Below are positions 27,220 to 37,563 of a stretch of 37,563 nucleotides of DNA, in pieces. The stretch's first letter is position 1. Each line of letters starts with the position of its first letter. The stretch lies in assembly GCA_963205265.1 (NCBI GenBank), contig CAUJJI010000058.1:1-37563 (forward strand). Direction: 5' to 3'. This DNA is from Pseudomonadota bacterium (GTDB lineage Bacteria > Pseudomonadota > Alphaproteobacteria > Sphingomonadales > Sphingomonadaceae). The notes under the pieces are model-generated. The model saw only the letters and a list, made by a program, of their open reading frames with translations. It had not been told where the DNA came from and did no database searches. Position numbers and translations under genes: made by a program.

Positions 27220-30039
27220 ATGGGCAGTGAAAACCACGACTTCCTCCCCGACGACCCGCAGCCGGGCCCGAGCTGGCAGCGCAGCAACTGGCCGCTGGTC
27301 GGCGGCGGCGCCGAAGACGAGCTGACTCAGGCGCTCGACCCGCTGGCGCTGCGGGCGGCGATCAAGAAGGCGACGCAGCAGGCGGGCGCTCCCGCCGACG
27401 AGGCGGCGATCGAGCTGGCCGCGGCGGATTCGATCCGGGCGATGATGCTGATCCGCACCTATCGCGTGCGCGGCCACCTGGCCGCCAATCTCGACCCGCT
27501 GGGCCTCGCGCACCACGAGCTGCCGGCCGACCTCACGCCCGAGTTCCACGGCTTCTCCGGTCCGGCGCTCGACCGCAAGATCTTCCTCGGCGGCTATCTC
27601 GGCCTCGAATGGGGGACGATGCGCGAGGTGGTCGACATCCTGCGCAGCAACTACTGCGGCAATGTCGGCCTCGAATACATGCACATCGCCGACGTCGAGG
27701 AGCGCCGCTTCCTGCAGGAGCGGATGGAAGGCGCCGACAAGCACATCGAGTTCACGCCGATGGGCAAGAAGGCCATCCTCCAGGCGGTGATCCGCGGCGA
27801 GCAGTACGAGAAGTTCCTCGGCCGCAAGTACGTCGGGACCAAGCGCTTCGGCCTCGACGGCGGCGAATCGATGATCCCGGCGCTCGAGGCGGTGATCAAG
27901 TACGGCGGCCAGAACGGCGTGCGCGAGATGGTCATCGGCATGGCCCACCGCGGCCGGCTGAACGTGCTCGCGAACGTCATGGCCAAGCCCTACAAGGTGA
28001 TCTTCCACGAATTCTCGGGCGGCACCGCCAATCCCGAGGACGTCGGCGGATCGGGCGACGTCAAGTACCACCTCGGCACGTCGACCGACCGCGAGTTCGA
28101 CGGGATCAGCGTGCACATGAGCCTGCTGCCCAACCCCTCGCACCTCGAGACGGTCGATCCGGTGGTGCTGGGCAAGGCGCGGGCGACGCTGACCCTGCGC
28201 GACGACCTGGAGCACATGGACCAGGTCCTGCCGGTCCTGCTGCACGGCGATGCCGCCTTCGCCGGCCAGGGCATCGTCTGGGAGACGCTCGGCTTCCAGG
28301 GCATCCGCGGCTATTCGACCGGCGGCTGCATCCACTTCATCATCAACAACCAGATCGGCTTCACCACCAGCCCGCAGTTCGCGCGCAATTCGCCCTACCC
28401 CTCGGACGTGGCCAAGGGCGTGCAGGCGCCGATCTTCCACGTCAACGGCGACGACCCCGAAGCGGTGACCTTCGCCTGCAAGATCGCGGTCGAATTCCGC
28501 CAGAAGTTCGACAAGGACGTGGTCATCGACATGTGGTGCTATCGCCGCTTCGGCCATAACGAAGGCGACGAGCCGAGCTTCACCCAGCCGCTGATGTACG
28601 AGAAGATCCGCAAGCACCCGCCGGTGAGCGCGGTCTATGCCGAGCGGCTGGTCGCCGAGGGCATGATCGAGCCGGGCTTCGCCGCGGACGTCGTCGACCG
28701 CTTCGTCGAGCATCTGGAAGAGCAGTTCGAGGCGGCCAAGAGCTACCAGGCCAACGAGGCCGACTGGTTCGCCGGCCGCTGGACCGGCTTCAACCGGCCG
28801 GGCGATCCCGAAGGCGCGCGGCGCAACGTGCCGACCGGCATCGAGCAGAAGCTGTTCGACAGCCTCGGCCGCACCCTGACCACGGTTCCCGACGACGTGC
28901 GCATCCACAAGACGCTCGCCCGCGTGATCGATGCCAAGCGCGACATGTTCGCCCGCGGCACCGGCTTCGACTGGGCGACGGGCGAGGCGCTGGCATTCGG
29001 CTCGCTGCTGTCGGAAGGCTATGCCGTGCGCCTGTCGGGCCAGGATTCGGGCCGCGGCACCTTCAGCCATCGCCATGCGGTCTGGGTCGACCAGGTCGAC
29101 GAGCGCAAGTACGTGCCGCTCTCAACCGTGCCGCACGGCCGCTTCGAAGTGCTCGACAGCCCGCTGTCGGAATATGGCGTGCTCGGCTTCGAATACGGCT
29201 ATGCCATGGCCGATCCCAAGACGCTGGTGCTGTGGGAAGCGCAGTTCGGCGACTTCGCCAACGGCGCGCAGATCATCATCGACCAGTACGTCGCCGCTTC
29301 GGAATCGAAGTGGCTGCGGGCCAACGGCCTCGTCATGCTGCTGCCCCACGGCTACGAGGGCCAGGGGCCCGAGCACAGCTCGGCGCGGCTGGAGCGGTTC
29401 CTGCAGCTCTGCGCGCAGGACAATATCCAGGTCTGCAACATCACCACGCCGTCGAACTACTTCCACGTGCTGCGCCGGCAGATGCACCGGCCGTTCCGCA
29501 AGCCGCTGATCATCATGACGCCCAAGTCGCTGCTGCGGCATCCGCTGGCGCGATCGGAGCTGGAGGACTTCATCGGCGAAAGCCACTTCCGCCGCATCAT
29601 GTCCGACCGTACCCCGCCGCCCGACGACAAGGTCCGCAAGCTGGTGCTGTGCTCGGGCAAGGTCGGCTACGACCTGATGGAAGCGCGCGACGCCGCCGGG
29701 CTGGAAGACGTGACCGTCATCCGGCTCGAGCAGCTCTACCCCTTCCCCGGCGAACCGCTGGCGATCCGCCTCGCCCGCATGACCGGGCTCGAGGAAGTGG
29801 TCTGGTGCCAGGAGGAGCCGCGCAACCAGGGGGCCTGGTTCTTCGTCTGGTCGCAGATCGAGGATTCGCTGCGCGAGGCCAAGCGAAAGGTCGCCAAGGT
29901 CCGCTATGCCGGCCGCGCAGCCTCGGCATCGCCCGCCACCGGCCTGGCCAAGCGCCACGAGGCCGAGCAGGCGGCGCTGATCGCCGATGCACTGGGCCTG
30001 TCGGTCCGTTCGGAAATCCGCCGGAGGAAAAAGGGATAG
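27220..30039 (+). CDS. sucA: 2-oxoglutarate dehydrogenase E1 component
   Basis: A 939-residue thiamine-diphosphate enzyme that decarboxylates 2-oxoglutarate and transfers the succinyl group to the E2 lipoyl domain. Landmarks are the N-terminal RTYRVRGHLAANLDPLGL, VGLEYMHI, MAHRGRLNVLANV, LLHGDAAFAGQGIVWE (thiamine site), NNQIGFTTSPQFARNSPYPS and RRFGHNEGDEPSFTQP. Later come SGQDSGRGTFSHRHAVW and LPHGYEGQGPEHSSARLERF. The start is ATG 27220 with AAGGAA at 27205; a TTG three codons upstream is also in frame. It is full length for the family. Confidence 0.97.
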   Translation: MGSENHDFLPDDPQPGPSWQRSNWPLVGGGAEDELTQALDPLALRAAIKKATQQAGAPADEAAIELAAADSIRAMMLIRTYRVRGHLAANLDPLGLAHHELPADLTPEFHGFSGPALDRKIFLGGYLGLEWGTMREVVDILRSNYCGNVGLEYMHIADVEERRFLQERMEGADKHIEFTPMGKKAILQAVIRGEQYEKFLGRKYVGTKRFGLDGGESMIPALEAVIKYGGQNGVREMVIGMAHRGRLNVLANVMAKPYKVIFHEFSGGTANPEDVGGSGDVKYHLGTSTDREFDGISVHMSLLPNPSHLETVDPVVLGKARATLTLRDDLEHMDQVLPVLLHGDAAFAGQGIVWETLGFQGIRGYSTGGCIHFIINNQIGFTTSPQFARNSPYPSDVAKGVQAPIFHVNGDDPEAVTFACKIAVEFRQKFDKDVVIDMWCYRRFGHNEGDEPSFTQPLMYEKIRKHPPVSAVYAERLVAEGMIEPGFAADVVDRFVEHLEEQFEAAKSYQANEADWFAGRWTGFNRPGDPEGARRNVPTGIEQKLFDSLGRTLTTVPDDVRIHKTLARVIDAKRDMFARGTGFDWATGEALAFGSLLSEGYAVRLSGQDSGRGTFSHRHAVWVDQVDERKYVPLSTVPHGRFEVLDSPLSEYGVLGFEYGYAMADPKTLVLWEAQFGDFANGAQIIIDQYVAASESKWLRANGLVMLLPHGYEGQGPEHSSARLERFLQLCAQDNIQVCNITTPSNYFHVLRRQMHRPFRKPLIIMTPKSLLRHPLARSELEDFIGESHFRRIMSDRTPPPDDKVRKLVLCSGKVGYDLMEARDAAGLEDVTVIRLEQLYPFPGEPLAIRLARMTGLEEVVWCQEEPRNQGAWFFVWSQIEDSLREAKRKVAKVRYAGRAASASPATGLAKRHEAEQAALIADALGLSVRSEIRRRKKG

Positions 30040-30046
30040 AATCTGC

Positions 30047-30141
30047 GCCCCCGCGCAAGCGGGGGCCTCGTGCGGCTGGGCAGGACTACAAAGGGATGTC
30101 CCACTGCAGCCGACTGAGCCCCCCGCTTTCGTGGGGGAGCG
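30047..30141. repeat. Family E palindromic repeat between sucA and sucB
   Basis: First hairpin GCCCCCGC-GCAA-GCGGGGGC (perfect 8-bp stem with a GNRA loop, 30047-30066); second hairpin CCCCCCGCTTTCGTGGGGGA (30118-30137). It ends 1-2 nt before the sucB ribosome binding site GAAGGAA. Confidence 0.8.
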
Positions 30142-30165
30142 GTGAAGGAACCAAGGATTATTGCC

Positions 30166-31419
30166 ATGTCCAGCGAAGTCAAAGTCCCCACGCTCGGTGA
30201 ATCGGTCAGCGAAGCCACGATCGGCCAGTGGCTCAAGCAGCCGGGCGAGCCGGTGAAGCTCGACGAGCCGATCGCCAGCCTCGAGACCGACAAGGTCGCC
30301 ATCGAAGTGACGGCGCCGGCCGCCGGCGTGATGGGCTCGCTGATCGCCAAGGAAGGCGACACGGTCTCGGTCGGCGCGGTGATCGCGACGATCGAGGACA
30401 GCACCGCCATAGCCGGCGGCGGCCCGGTGGCGCCGCGCACCGAGGCGGCGATCGCCCCCGCATCGGACAGTCTGCCGCCGAAGCAGGCCGCGGCCCCGGC
30501 AAGCGATACCGACGCCGCCGTGCTCTCGCCCGCCGTGCGCCGCGCGGTGCTGGAATTCGGCATCGATCCGGCGACGGTCAAGGGCACGGGCAAGGACGGC
30601 CGGCTGACCAAGGAGGACATCGTCCACGCCGCCCAGGCCAAGCAGGCCGCGCCGGCTCCCGTGGTCAGCGCGGCGGTGGCCGCCCCTGCTCCCTCCGCGG
30701 GGGCGGCACCGGCCGGCGAGCGGCGCGAGGAACGGGTCAAGATGACGCGCCTGCGGCAGACCATCGCCCGGCGGCTGAAGGAAGCGCAGGACACCGCCGC
30801 GCTGCTGACGACGTTCAACGACGTCGACATGTCGGCGGTGATCGCGGCGCGCGATCGCTACAAGGAGCTGTTCGAGAAGAAGCACGGCGTGCGGCTGGGC
30901 TTCATGGGCTTCTTCGCCAAGGCCGCCTGCCTGGCGCTCAAGGACGTGCCCGCGGTCAACGCCTATATCGAGGGCGAGGAGATCGTCTACCACGACTACG
31001 TCGACATCTCGGTCGCGGTCTCGGCGCCCAACGGGCTCGTCGTGCCGGTGGTCCGCGATGCCGACCAGCTGTCCTTCGCCGGCATCGAGAAGGCCATCGC
31101 CGACTACGGCAAGCGCGCCCGCGAAGGCTCGCTGACCATGGACGACATGAAGGGCGGGACTTTCACCATCTCCAACGGCGGCGTCTTCGGTTCGCTGCTG
31201 TCGACGCCGATCATCAACCCGCCGCAGTCGGCTGTGCTCGGCCTCCACCGCATCGAGGACCGCCCGGTGGTCCGCGACGGCCAGGTCGTCGTGCGGCCGA
31301 TGATGTATATCGCCCTGTCCTACGATCACCGCCTGATCGACGGGCGCGAGGCGGTGACGGCGCTGAAGATCATCAAGGACGCGATCGAGGATCCGACGCG
31401 GCTGCTGATCGATTTGTGA
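30166..31419 (+). CDS. sucB: 2-oxoglutarate dehydrogenase E2 (dihydrolipoyl succinyltransferase)
   Basis: A 417-residue core of the complex. The N-terminal lipoyl domain has [20 protein letters not shown] and the lipoylated Lys in [10 protein letters not shown] (about residue 43). An Ala/Pro linker follows, then the E3-binding domain [20 protein letters not shown], a second linker, and the catalytic domain with [38 protein letters not shown] and the active-site His/Asp in [12 protein letters not shown]. There is a single lipoyl domain, as usual for SucB. The ATG at 30166 has GAAGGAA upstream; a GTG eight codons earlier is in frame but overlaps the repeat. Confidence 0.97.
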   Translation: MSSEVKVPTLGESVSEATIGQWLKQPGEPVKLDEPIASLETDKVAIEVTAPAAGVMGSLIAKEGDTVSVGAVIATIEDSTAIAGGGPVAPRTEAAIAPASDSLPPKQAAAPASDTDAAVLSPAVRRAVLEFGIDPATVKGTGKDGRLTKEDIVHAAQAKQAAPAPVVSAAVAAPAPSAGAAPAGERREERVKMTRLRQTIARRLKEAQDTAALLTTFNDVDMSAVIAARDRYKELFEKKHGVRLGFMGFFAKAACLALKDVPAVNAYIEGEEIVYHDYVDISVAVSAPNGLVVPVVRDADQLSFAGIEKAIADYGKRAREGSLTMDDMKGGTFTISNGGVFGSLLSTPIINPPQSAVLGLHRIEDRPVVRDGQVVVRPMMYIALSYDHRLIDGREAVTALKIIKDAIEDPTRLLIDL

Positions 31420-31440
31420 TGCCTTCGCGGAGGGCAAGTC

Positions 31441-31589
31441 ATCCTCCCCGGCACGGGGAGGGGGACCATGCGAAGCATGGTGGAGGGGGCTATCGGCCTG
31501 GCACGCCCTCTCGACTTCGCACCCGGACGCACCCCCCCTCCACCACCGCCGCTACACGGCGGCGGTCCCCCTCCCCGTGCCGGGGAGGA
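31441..31589. repeat. Family B palindromic repeat between sucB and lpd
   Basis: ATCCTCCCCGGCACGGGGAG.. and ..CCTCCCCGTGCCGGGGAGGA are near-perfect inverted ends; inside are GGTGGAGGGGG and CCCCTCCACC. It ends 3 nt before the lpd ribosome binding site GGAAGGA. Confidence 0.92.
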
Positions 31590-31605
31590 ATTGGAAGGAT
31601 TGACC

Positions 31606-33012
31606 ATGGCTGACCACAACTACGACTACGACGTCCTCGTCATCGGCGCTGGTCCGGGCGGCTACGTCGCTGCGATCCGCGCGGCGCAGCTGGGGCTCAG
31701 GACGGCCTGCGCCGACAGCCGCGCGACGCTGGGCGGGACCTGCCTCAATGTCGGCTGCATCCCGTCGAAGGCGCTGCTGCATGCGTCCGAGCTCTACGAG
31801 GAAGCCGCCGGCGGCGCGCTGGCGAAGCTCGGCGTCAGGATCGACAAGATGAGCCTCGACCTGGCGACGATGCAGGGCCAGCGGATCGACGCGGTCAAGG
31901 GGCTGACCGGCGGCATCGAATTCCTGTTCAAGAAGAACAAGGTCGACTGGCTGAAAGGCCATGCGACGTTCCGGGACGCGCACTCGGCCGAGGTCGCGGG
32001 CAAGGTCGTCACGGCGAAGAACATCGTCGTCGCCACCGGTTCGTCGGTGACGCCGCTGCCCGGAGTCGAAGTCGACAATGCCAAGGGGCTGATCGTCGAT
32101 TCCACCGGCGCGCTCGAGCTGGACAAGGTGCCCGGCCATCTCGTCGTCATCGGCGGCGGCGTGATCGGGCTCGAGCTCGGCTCGGTCTGGCGGCGGCTGG
32201 GAGCCAAGGTGACGGTGGTCGAATTCCTCGACCAGCTGCTGCCCGGCATGGACGGCGACGTCCGCAAGGAAGCGGCGAAGATCTTCAAGAAGCAGGGGCT
32301 CGAGCTCAAGCTTTCGACCAAGGTCACCAAGGCCGCGGTCAAGGGTCGCAAGGTGACGCTCAGCCTCGAGCCCGCCGCCGGCGGCGCGGCAGAGACGCTC
32401 ACCGCCGACTGCGTGCTGGTGGCGATCGGGCGGCAACCGAACACGTCGGGCCTGGGGCTCGACAGGATCGGGCTCGAGCTCAACGCGCGCGGGCAGATCG
32501 AGCCCGACCACCGGTTCCGCACCAAGGTCGACGGCGTCTGGGCGGTGGGCGACGTGATCCCCGGCCCGATGCTCGCGCACAAGGCCGAGGACGAGGGCAT
32601 TGCCGTCGCCGAGAACATCGCCGGGCTCCACGGCATCGTCAATCACGCGGTGATCCCGAGCGTGGTCTATACCATGCCCGAATTCGCCGGCGTCGGCCTG
32701 ACCGAGGAGCAGGCGCGCGAGAAGGGCGAGATCAAGGTCGGCAAGTTCCCCATGCTGGCCAACAGCCGCGCCAAGACCAACCACGAGCCCGACGGCTTCG
32801 TGAAAGTCATCGCCGATGCCCGGACCGACCGCGTGCTGGGGGTGTGGTGCATCGCCTCGGTCGCCGGCACGATGATCGCCCAGGCGGCGCAGGCGATGGA
32901 ATTTGGCGCCACCAGCGAGGACATCGCCTATACCTGCCACGCGCATCCGACTCATTCGGAAGCGATGAAGGAAGCGGCGATGGCCGTGCTGGGCAAGCCG
33001 ATTCATATGTGA
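31606..33012 (+). CDS. lpd: Dihydrolipoyl dehydrogenase (E3)
   Basis: A 468-residue FAD flavoprotein that reoxidises the lipoyl groups of the E2 component with NAD+. It shows the FAD motif VLVIGAGPGGYVAAIRAAQL, the redox disulfide GGTCLNVGCIPSKALL, the NAD motif LVVIGGGVIGLELGSVW, WAVGDVIPGPMLAHKAEDEG and the C-terminal catalytic His-Glu in CHAHPTHSEAMKEAA. The ATG at 31606 has GGAAGGA upstream; the frame extends further back, through the repeat. It is the last gene of the cluster and serves the 2-oxoglutarate complex, possibly also pyruvate dehydrogenase. Confidence 0.97.
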   Translation: MADHNYDYDVLVIGAGPGGYVAAIRAAQLGLRTACADSRATLGGTCLNVGCIPSKALLHASELYEEAAGGALAKLGVRIDKMSLDLATMQGQRIDAVKGLTGGIEFLFKKNKVDWLKGHATFRDAHSAEVAGKVVTAKNIVVATGSSVTPLPGVEVDNAKGLIVDSTGALELDKVPGHLVVIGGGVIGLELGSVWRRLGAKVTVVEFLDQLLPGMDGDVRKEAAKIFKKQGLELKLSTKVTKAAVKGRKVTLSLEPAAGGAAETLTADCVLVAIGRQPNTSGLGLDRIGLELNARGQIEPDHRFRTKVDGVWAVGDVIPGPMLAHKAEDEGIAVAENIAGLHGIVNHAVIPSVVYTMPEFAGVGLTEEQAREKGEIKVGKFPMLANSRAKTNHEPDGFVKVIADARTDRVLGVWCIASVAGTMIAQAAQAMEFGATSEDIAYTCHAHPTHSEAMKEAAMAVLGKPIHM

Positions 33013-33047
33013 GCTTTGCGGGGGCACCGCTCCCCCTGAAAGCGCCA

Positions 33048-33147
33048 ATCATCGTCATCCCCGCGCAGGCGGGGACCCATCTCCGGACGTGTCACCAGGC
33101 TCGACGGCGAGGAGATGGGTTCCCGCCTGCGCGGGAATGACGATGAT
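33048..33147. repeat. Family D palindromic repeat after lpd
   Basis: ATCATCGTCATCCCCGCGCA.. and ..TGCGCGGGAATGACGATGAT are inverted ends; the terminal 11 nt match exactly. Inside are GGGGACCCATCTCC and GGAGATGGGTTCCC. It lies between convergent genes, where it may end transcription in both directions. Confidence 0.92.
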
Positions 33148-33171
33148 CAGATAATCGCGTGACCTATTCGC

Positions 33172-33672
33172 TTACAACGAAACCCTGCCGTCGCGATCGA
33201 CCGTGCAGGCGAAGGGCCGCCCCTCGGCCGTGCCCTGGACGCGCCAGCCGTCGCCGTCGCGATTGACCGAATCGACCGAATCGACCCGGCGGTCGCCGCG
33301 CTCGATCTCGGCCACGCAGTCGTCGACCGCGCCGTCGATGTTGCGGGCGCCGTAGCGTTCACCCTGCTCGTCGCGGTCGCGGCCGCCGGCGGGCGGCACG
33401 TAGTAGCCGTCTTCCTGCGCGCGGTAGTCGCGGTCGGGATAGGTATAGTCGGCCTCGCGGCTTTGCCTGTTCTTGCTGCTCGCGGCGCTGGCGATGGCGG
33501 CGATGCCGCCCAGGACCAGCAGGCCGGCGAAGACCTCGCCCGCTCCGATCCCGTCGCCGCGGTGGTGGCGATGGTGGCCCCAGCCGCCGCGCGCCATGGC
33601 GGGCGTTGCGACAAGCGAAAGCGCCGCAGCGAGCGAGATCGCAACGGCGGGACGAGTGCGGAATGTATTCAT
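33172..33672 (-). CDS. Small secreted protein of unknown function (paralogue 1)
   Basis: A 166-residue protein with a signal peptide (AVAISLAAALSLVATPAMAR), a His/Gly stretch (GGWGHHRHHRGDGIGAGE), a hydrophobic segment (VFAGLLVLGGIAAIASAASS) and a polar C-terminal part (CVAEIERGDRRVDSVDSVNR ... FACTVDRDGRVSL) with two Cys. AGGAAAG precedes ATG 33672. It shares its architecture with the gene at 33791-34381, so the two look like an old tandem duplication. Function is not known. Confidence 0.8.
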   Translation of the reverse strand: MNTFRTRPAVAISLAAALSLVATPAMARGGWGHHRHHRGDGIGAGEVFAGLLVLGGIAAIASAASSKNRQSREADYTYPDRDYRAQEDGYYVPPAGGRDRDEQGERYGARNIDGAVDDCVAEIERGDRRVDSVDSVNRDGDGWRVQGTAEGRPFACTVDRDGRVSL

Positions 33673-33790
33673 GGCCAGCTTTCCTTCATGCCGGCGGCGG
33701 AGCCGCAACGCTCCACGCCCCCTTGGTTGCCAGAGCTAGGCGGTCCAGGCTTTCGCAAGCCTGAACCGCCCGCCGAGGTCCCGTTCGCCG

Positions 33791-34381
33791 TTACAGGCCC
33801 CGGATTCCGTTGTAGTCGATGCCGGCGACACGGCCGCGCTGCACGACGCAGGTGAAGCTGCCGCTGTCGTAGCCGCGCAGGTTGTCGTTCCAGCCGCGGT
33901 AGTCGTTGCCCCAGCCACGGCCGTAGTTGCCGTTGCCGCGCTGCCAGCCGTGGCCCATGGTGTTGACCGCGATGCGGCCCCTCACCTCGTAGCCGTAGCG
34001 AGTCTCGCGAACGCTGCGGATGTCGGTGACGTCGGCCCGGCCGCCCCAGCTGGTGCGGTTGGCCTGGCGCTCGGCGACATTGACGCACTGCTCGACCGCC
34101 TGGCGCGGGTTGCCGTAGCCGTAGCGGGCGTTCTCGTTGCCGTAGCCGGCGCGGTCATAGCGGTAGTTCCCGCCGTAGCGGTAGTCGCGACCGCGGTCGT
34201 TGTCGCTGGCCGCCGCGGCAATCGCCGCGATGCCGCCGATGACGAGGGCGCCGGCGATGACGTCGCCGGTGTCGATGCCGTTGCCGCGGTGGTTGTCGCG
34301 GGCAAAGGCAGGGGCAGCCGCAGAAACCGCCATCGCGCCAGCCGCGACGGTGCCGACCAGGGCTTTCAGGGTGGTGTTCAT
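33791..34381 (-). CDS. Small secreted protein of unknown function (paralogue 2)
   Basis: A 196-residue protein with a signal peptide (LVGTVAAGAMAVSAAAPAFA), then GNGIDTGDVIAGALVIGGIA with AAIAAAASDNDRG. A Tyr/Gly/Arg/Asn-rich region follows (RDYRYGGNYRYDRAGYGNEN), then a C-terminal domain with CVNVAERQA and FTCVVQRGRVAGIDYNG. The two Cys sit in the same order as in paralogue 1. The start at ATG 34381 has AAGGA upstream. It could be transcribed together with paralogue 1 across a 118-nt gap. Confidence 0.82.
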   Translation of the reverse strand: MNTTLKALVGTVAAGAMAVSAAAPAFARDNHRGNGIDTGDVIAGALVIGGIAAIAAAASDNDRGRDYRYGGNYRYDRAGYGNENARYGYGNPRQAVEQCVNVAERQANRTSWGGRADVTDIRSVRETRYGYEVRGRIAVNTMGHGWQRGNGNYGRGWGNDYRGWNDNLRGYDSGSFTCVVQRGRVAGIDYNGIRGL

Positions 34382-34530
34382 GGCTTCAAGTCCTTCATTG
34401 TGCCGAACGGGAATGTCCGGCGATGAGGACCTTCTAGATGAACCGCGCTGAGGCCGGGCTGAACTGGTCTGGCAGGCTTCGTTCAGGTTTGTCGGAAATT
34501 GTATGAACAAGATTTGGGGTTAGGGCTGTC

Positions 34531-34582
34531 GATGGTACGTTCGGCCCAGCTCGCAGCGGTCCCGGCTTTCGCCGGGACGACG
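34531..34582. repeat. Family A repeat, right half
   Basis: Right-arm half only: ..GCAGCGGTCCCGGCTTTCGC.. to GACGACG, the same variant arm (GGCTTTCGCC) as in rlmN. Confidence 0.75.
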
Positions 34583-34606
34583 TGTAATTCGACCTATTAG
34601 CCCCTC

Positions 34607-34660
34607 CGTCGTCCCGGGCTCGACCCGAGACCGCCGGCCTCGTCGACGGAACGTTCCGCC
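34607..34660. repeat. Family A repeat, left half
   Basis: CGTCGTCCCGGGCTCGACCC.. with the centre CCGGCCTCGTCGACGGAACG; the right arm is missing. It lies 16 nt from the stop of the peptidase gene. Confidence 0.75.
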
Positions 34661-34675
34661 CAGCACGACGCCTGG

Positions 34676-36823
<2,148 letters not shown>

Positions 36824-36901
36824 CTTGCCCTCCCGAAAATGCAAAGCGGCCGTGACCTTACCAGCCACGACCGCCTTTGCAATTTCGCGATGAACGGGCG
36901 C

Positions 36902-37324
36902 TTACGCCTCGGCGAAAGCTTCCTCGTCGCTCGTCACCGGGCCCGAATCCTGGCCCTTGGCCGAGGTATCGCGGTCGACCAGCTCGATCACCGCGATCGG
37001 TGCGGCGTCGGAGGCGCGGATGCCGGCCTTGACGATGCGGGTGTAGCCGCCCTCGCGGTTGGCGTAGCGCGCCGCCAGCACGTCGAACAGCTTGGTCAGC
37101 TGCGTTTCGTCGAGCAGGCGGGCATGGGCCAGGCGACGGTTGGAGAGGCCGCCGCGCTTGCCCAGCGTGATCAGCTTCTCGACATAGGGACGCAGCTCGC
37201 GCGCCTTGGCGGTGGTGGTGGTGATCTGCTCGTGCTTGATGAGCGCCGCCGCCATGTTGCGCAGCAGCGCGGCGCGGTGCGAGCTGGTCCGCTGCAGCTT
37301 GCGATGACCGATCTTGTGACGCAT
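36902..37324 (-). CDS. rplQ: 50S ribosomal protein L17
   Basis: A 140-residue ribosomal protein at the exit-tunnel side of the large subunit, recognised by [60 protein letters not shown] and [19 protein letters not shown] [19 protein letters not shown]. It has an acidic C-terminal tail ([18 protein letters not shown]). It is the last gene of the alpha operon, following rpoA. Confidence 0.98.
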   Translation of the reverse strand: MRHKIGHRKLQRTSSHRAALLRNMAAALIKHEQITTTTAKARELRPYVEKLITLGKRGGLSNRRLAHARLLDETQLTKLFDVLAARYANREGGYTRIVKAGIRASDAAPIAVIELVDRDTSAKGQDSGPVTSDEEAFAEA

Positions 37325-37412
37325 GTCCTGTACCTTCCGTTCGTTAAGGGCCCGTATGAGGTAGCCCAGACCTGGCGACGCTTGGGGCGGTCGCCGTTTG
37401 CCCTGCGAAAAT

Positions 37413-37446
37413 CCGCGTCATCCCCTCAGCAACGGGGATGACGCGG
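37413..37446. repeat. Perfect 13-bp hairpin between rpoA and rplQ
   Basis: CCGCGTCATCCCC, an 8-nt loop, then GGGGATGACGCGG. On the rpoA/rplQ strand it is followed by ATTTTC, so it could attenuate or stabilise the transcript between the two genes. Its CGTCATCCCC resembles the end of family D. Confidence 0.75.
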
Positions 37447-37464
37447 CCTTCGGCTTTCCGGTGC

Positions 37465-37563
37465 TTAGCCCAGCAGCTCCTGTTCGAGCTTCTTGGCCAT
37501 TTCCTCGATGTTCTCGGGCGGCCAGCCGGGGATGTCCATGCCGAGGCGCAGGCCCATCGACGA
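37465..37563 (-). CDS. rpoA: RNA polymerase alpha subunit, C-terminal end (cut by the window edge)
   Basis: The last 32 codons before TAA read [20 protein letters not shown] then [12 protein letters not shown], the alphaproteobacterial end of RpoA. The rest of the gene is outside the window. It heads the rpoA-rplQ pair. Confidence 0.95.

Noticed and set aside
29122..31437. A 771-residue minus-strand frame over sucA and sucB
   Set aside because: It is an antisense shadow caused by high G+C; the plus-strand genes are unambiguous and the minus product matches nothing.

Overview
The window is a high-GC (roughly two-thirds G+C) chromosomal segment of an alphaproteobacterium, most likely of the Sphingomonadales (Novosphingobium, Sphingomonas or Sphingopyxis type). 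The evidence is the layout mdh-sucD-sucA-sucB-lpd with sucC absent, the end of an rpoA-rplQ ribosomal operon, several small proteins of a kind I associate with sphingomonads, and a dense set of palindromic dispersed repeats. I see no phage, insertion sequence, tRNA, rRNA or CRISPR array. Almost all genes are housekeeping or ordinary accessory genes.

Layout. 1-1388 (+): end of a soluble lytic transglycosylase, then greB. 1477-3867: a minus-strand MHS-type MFS transporter divergent from a TauD/TfdA-like dioxygenase. 3868-4468: a 232-bp tandem duplication of dispersed repeats. 4469-6890 (+): an IalB-like secreted protein, rlmN carrying an in-frame repeat, and a glycine-zipper protein. 7025-10940 (+): an SDR reductase overlapping a GDT1-type transporter, a cyclopropane fatty acid synthase-like methyltransferase, and argG. 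10941-11949: about 1 kb without a recognisable gene, holding a DnaA-box hairpin and a terminator-bounded candidate noncoding RNA. 11950-13556 (-): a CHRD-domain protein and an HTH protein. 14043-17048 (-): uvrA carrying an in-frame repeat. 17539-22592 (-): a vitamin B12 uptake operon (cobalamin riboswitch, btuB, btuF, btuC, btuD). 23025-24749 (+): a SleB-like cell-wall hydrolase and a small conserved protein. 24972-33012 (+): the TCA-cycle cluster mdh, sucD, sucA, sucB, lpd. 33172-34381 (-): two related small secreted proteins. 34676-36823 (-): a prolyl oligopeptidase. 36902-37563 (-): rplQ and the last codons of rpoA.

The coherent functional units are the B12 importer (TonB-dependent receptor, lipoprotein, permease and ATPase behind a B12 riboswitch) and the lower TCA cycle (2-oxoglutarate dehydrogenase E1, E2 and E3, succinyl-CoA synthetase alpha, malate dehydrogenase).

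The most unusual feature is the behaviour of the dispersed palindromic repeats. I distinguish at least five families: A (ends CGTCGTCCCGGG), B (ATCCTCCCC...GGTGGAGGGG), C (GTCATNNTGAACTCGTTTCAG), D (ATCATCGTCATCCCCGC) and E (GCCCCCGC hairpins). They fill most intergenic gaps, often ending a few bases before a ribosome binding site. They also sit in frame inside coding genes: family A in rlmN (exactly 90 nt), family B in uvrA (about 107 nt) and in the 3' end of btuF. Family B also supplies the likely start codon of btuF, and family A the last codons of btuD. This resembles the protein-inserting palindromic elements of Rickettsia, but in a different order and with unrelated sequences.
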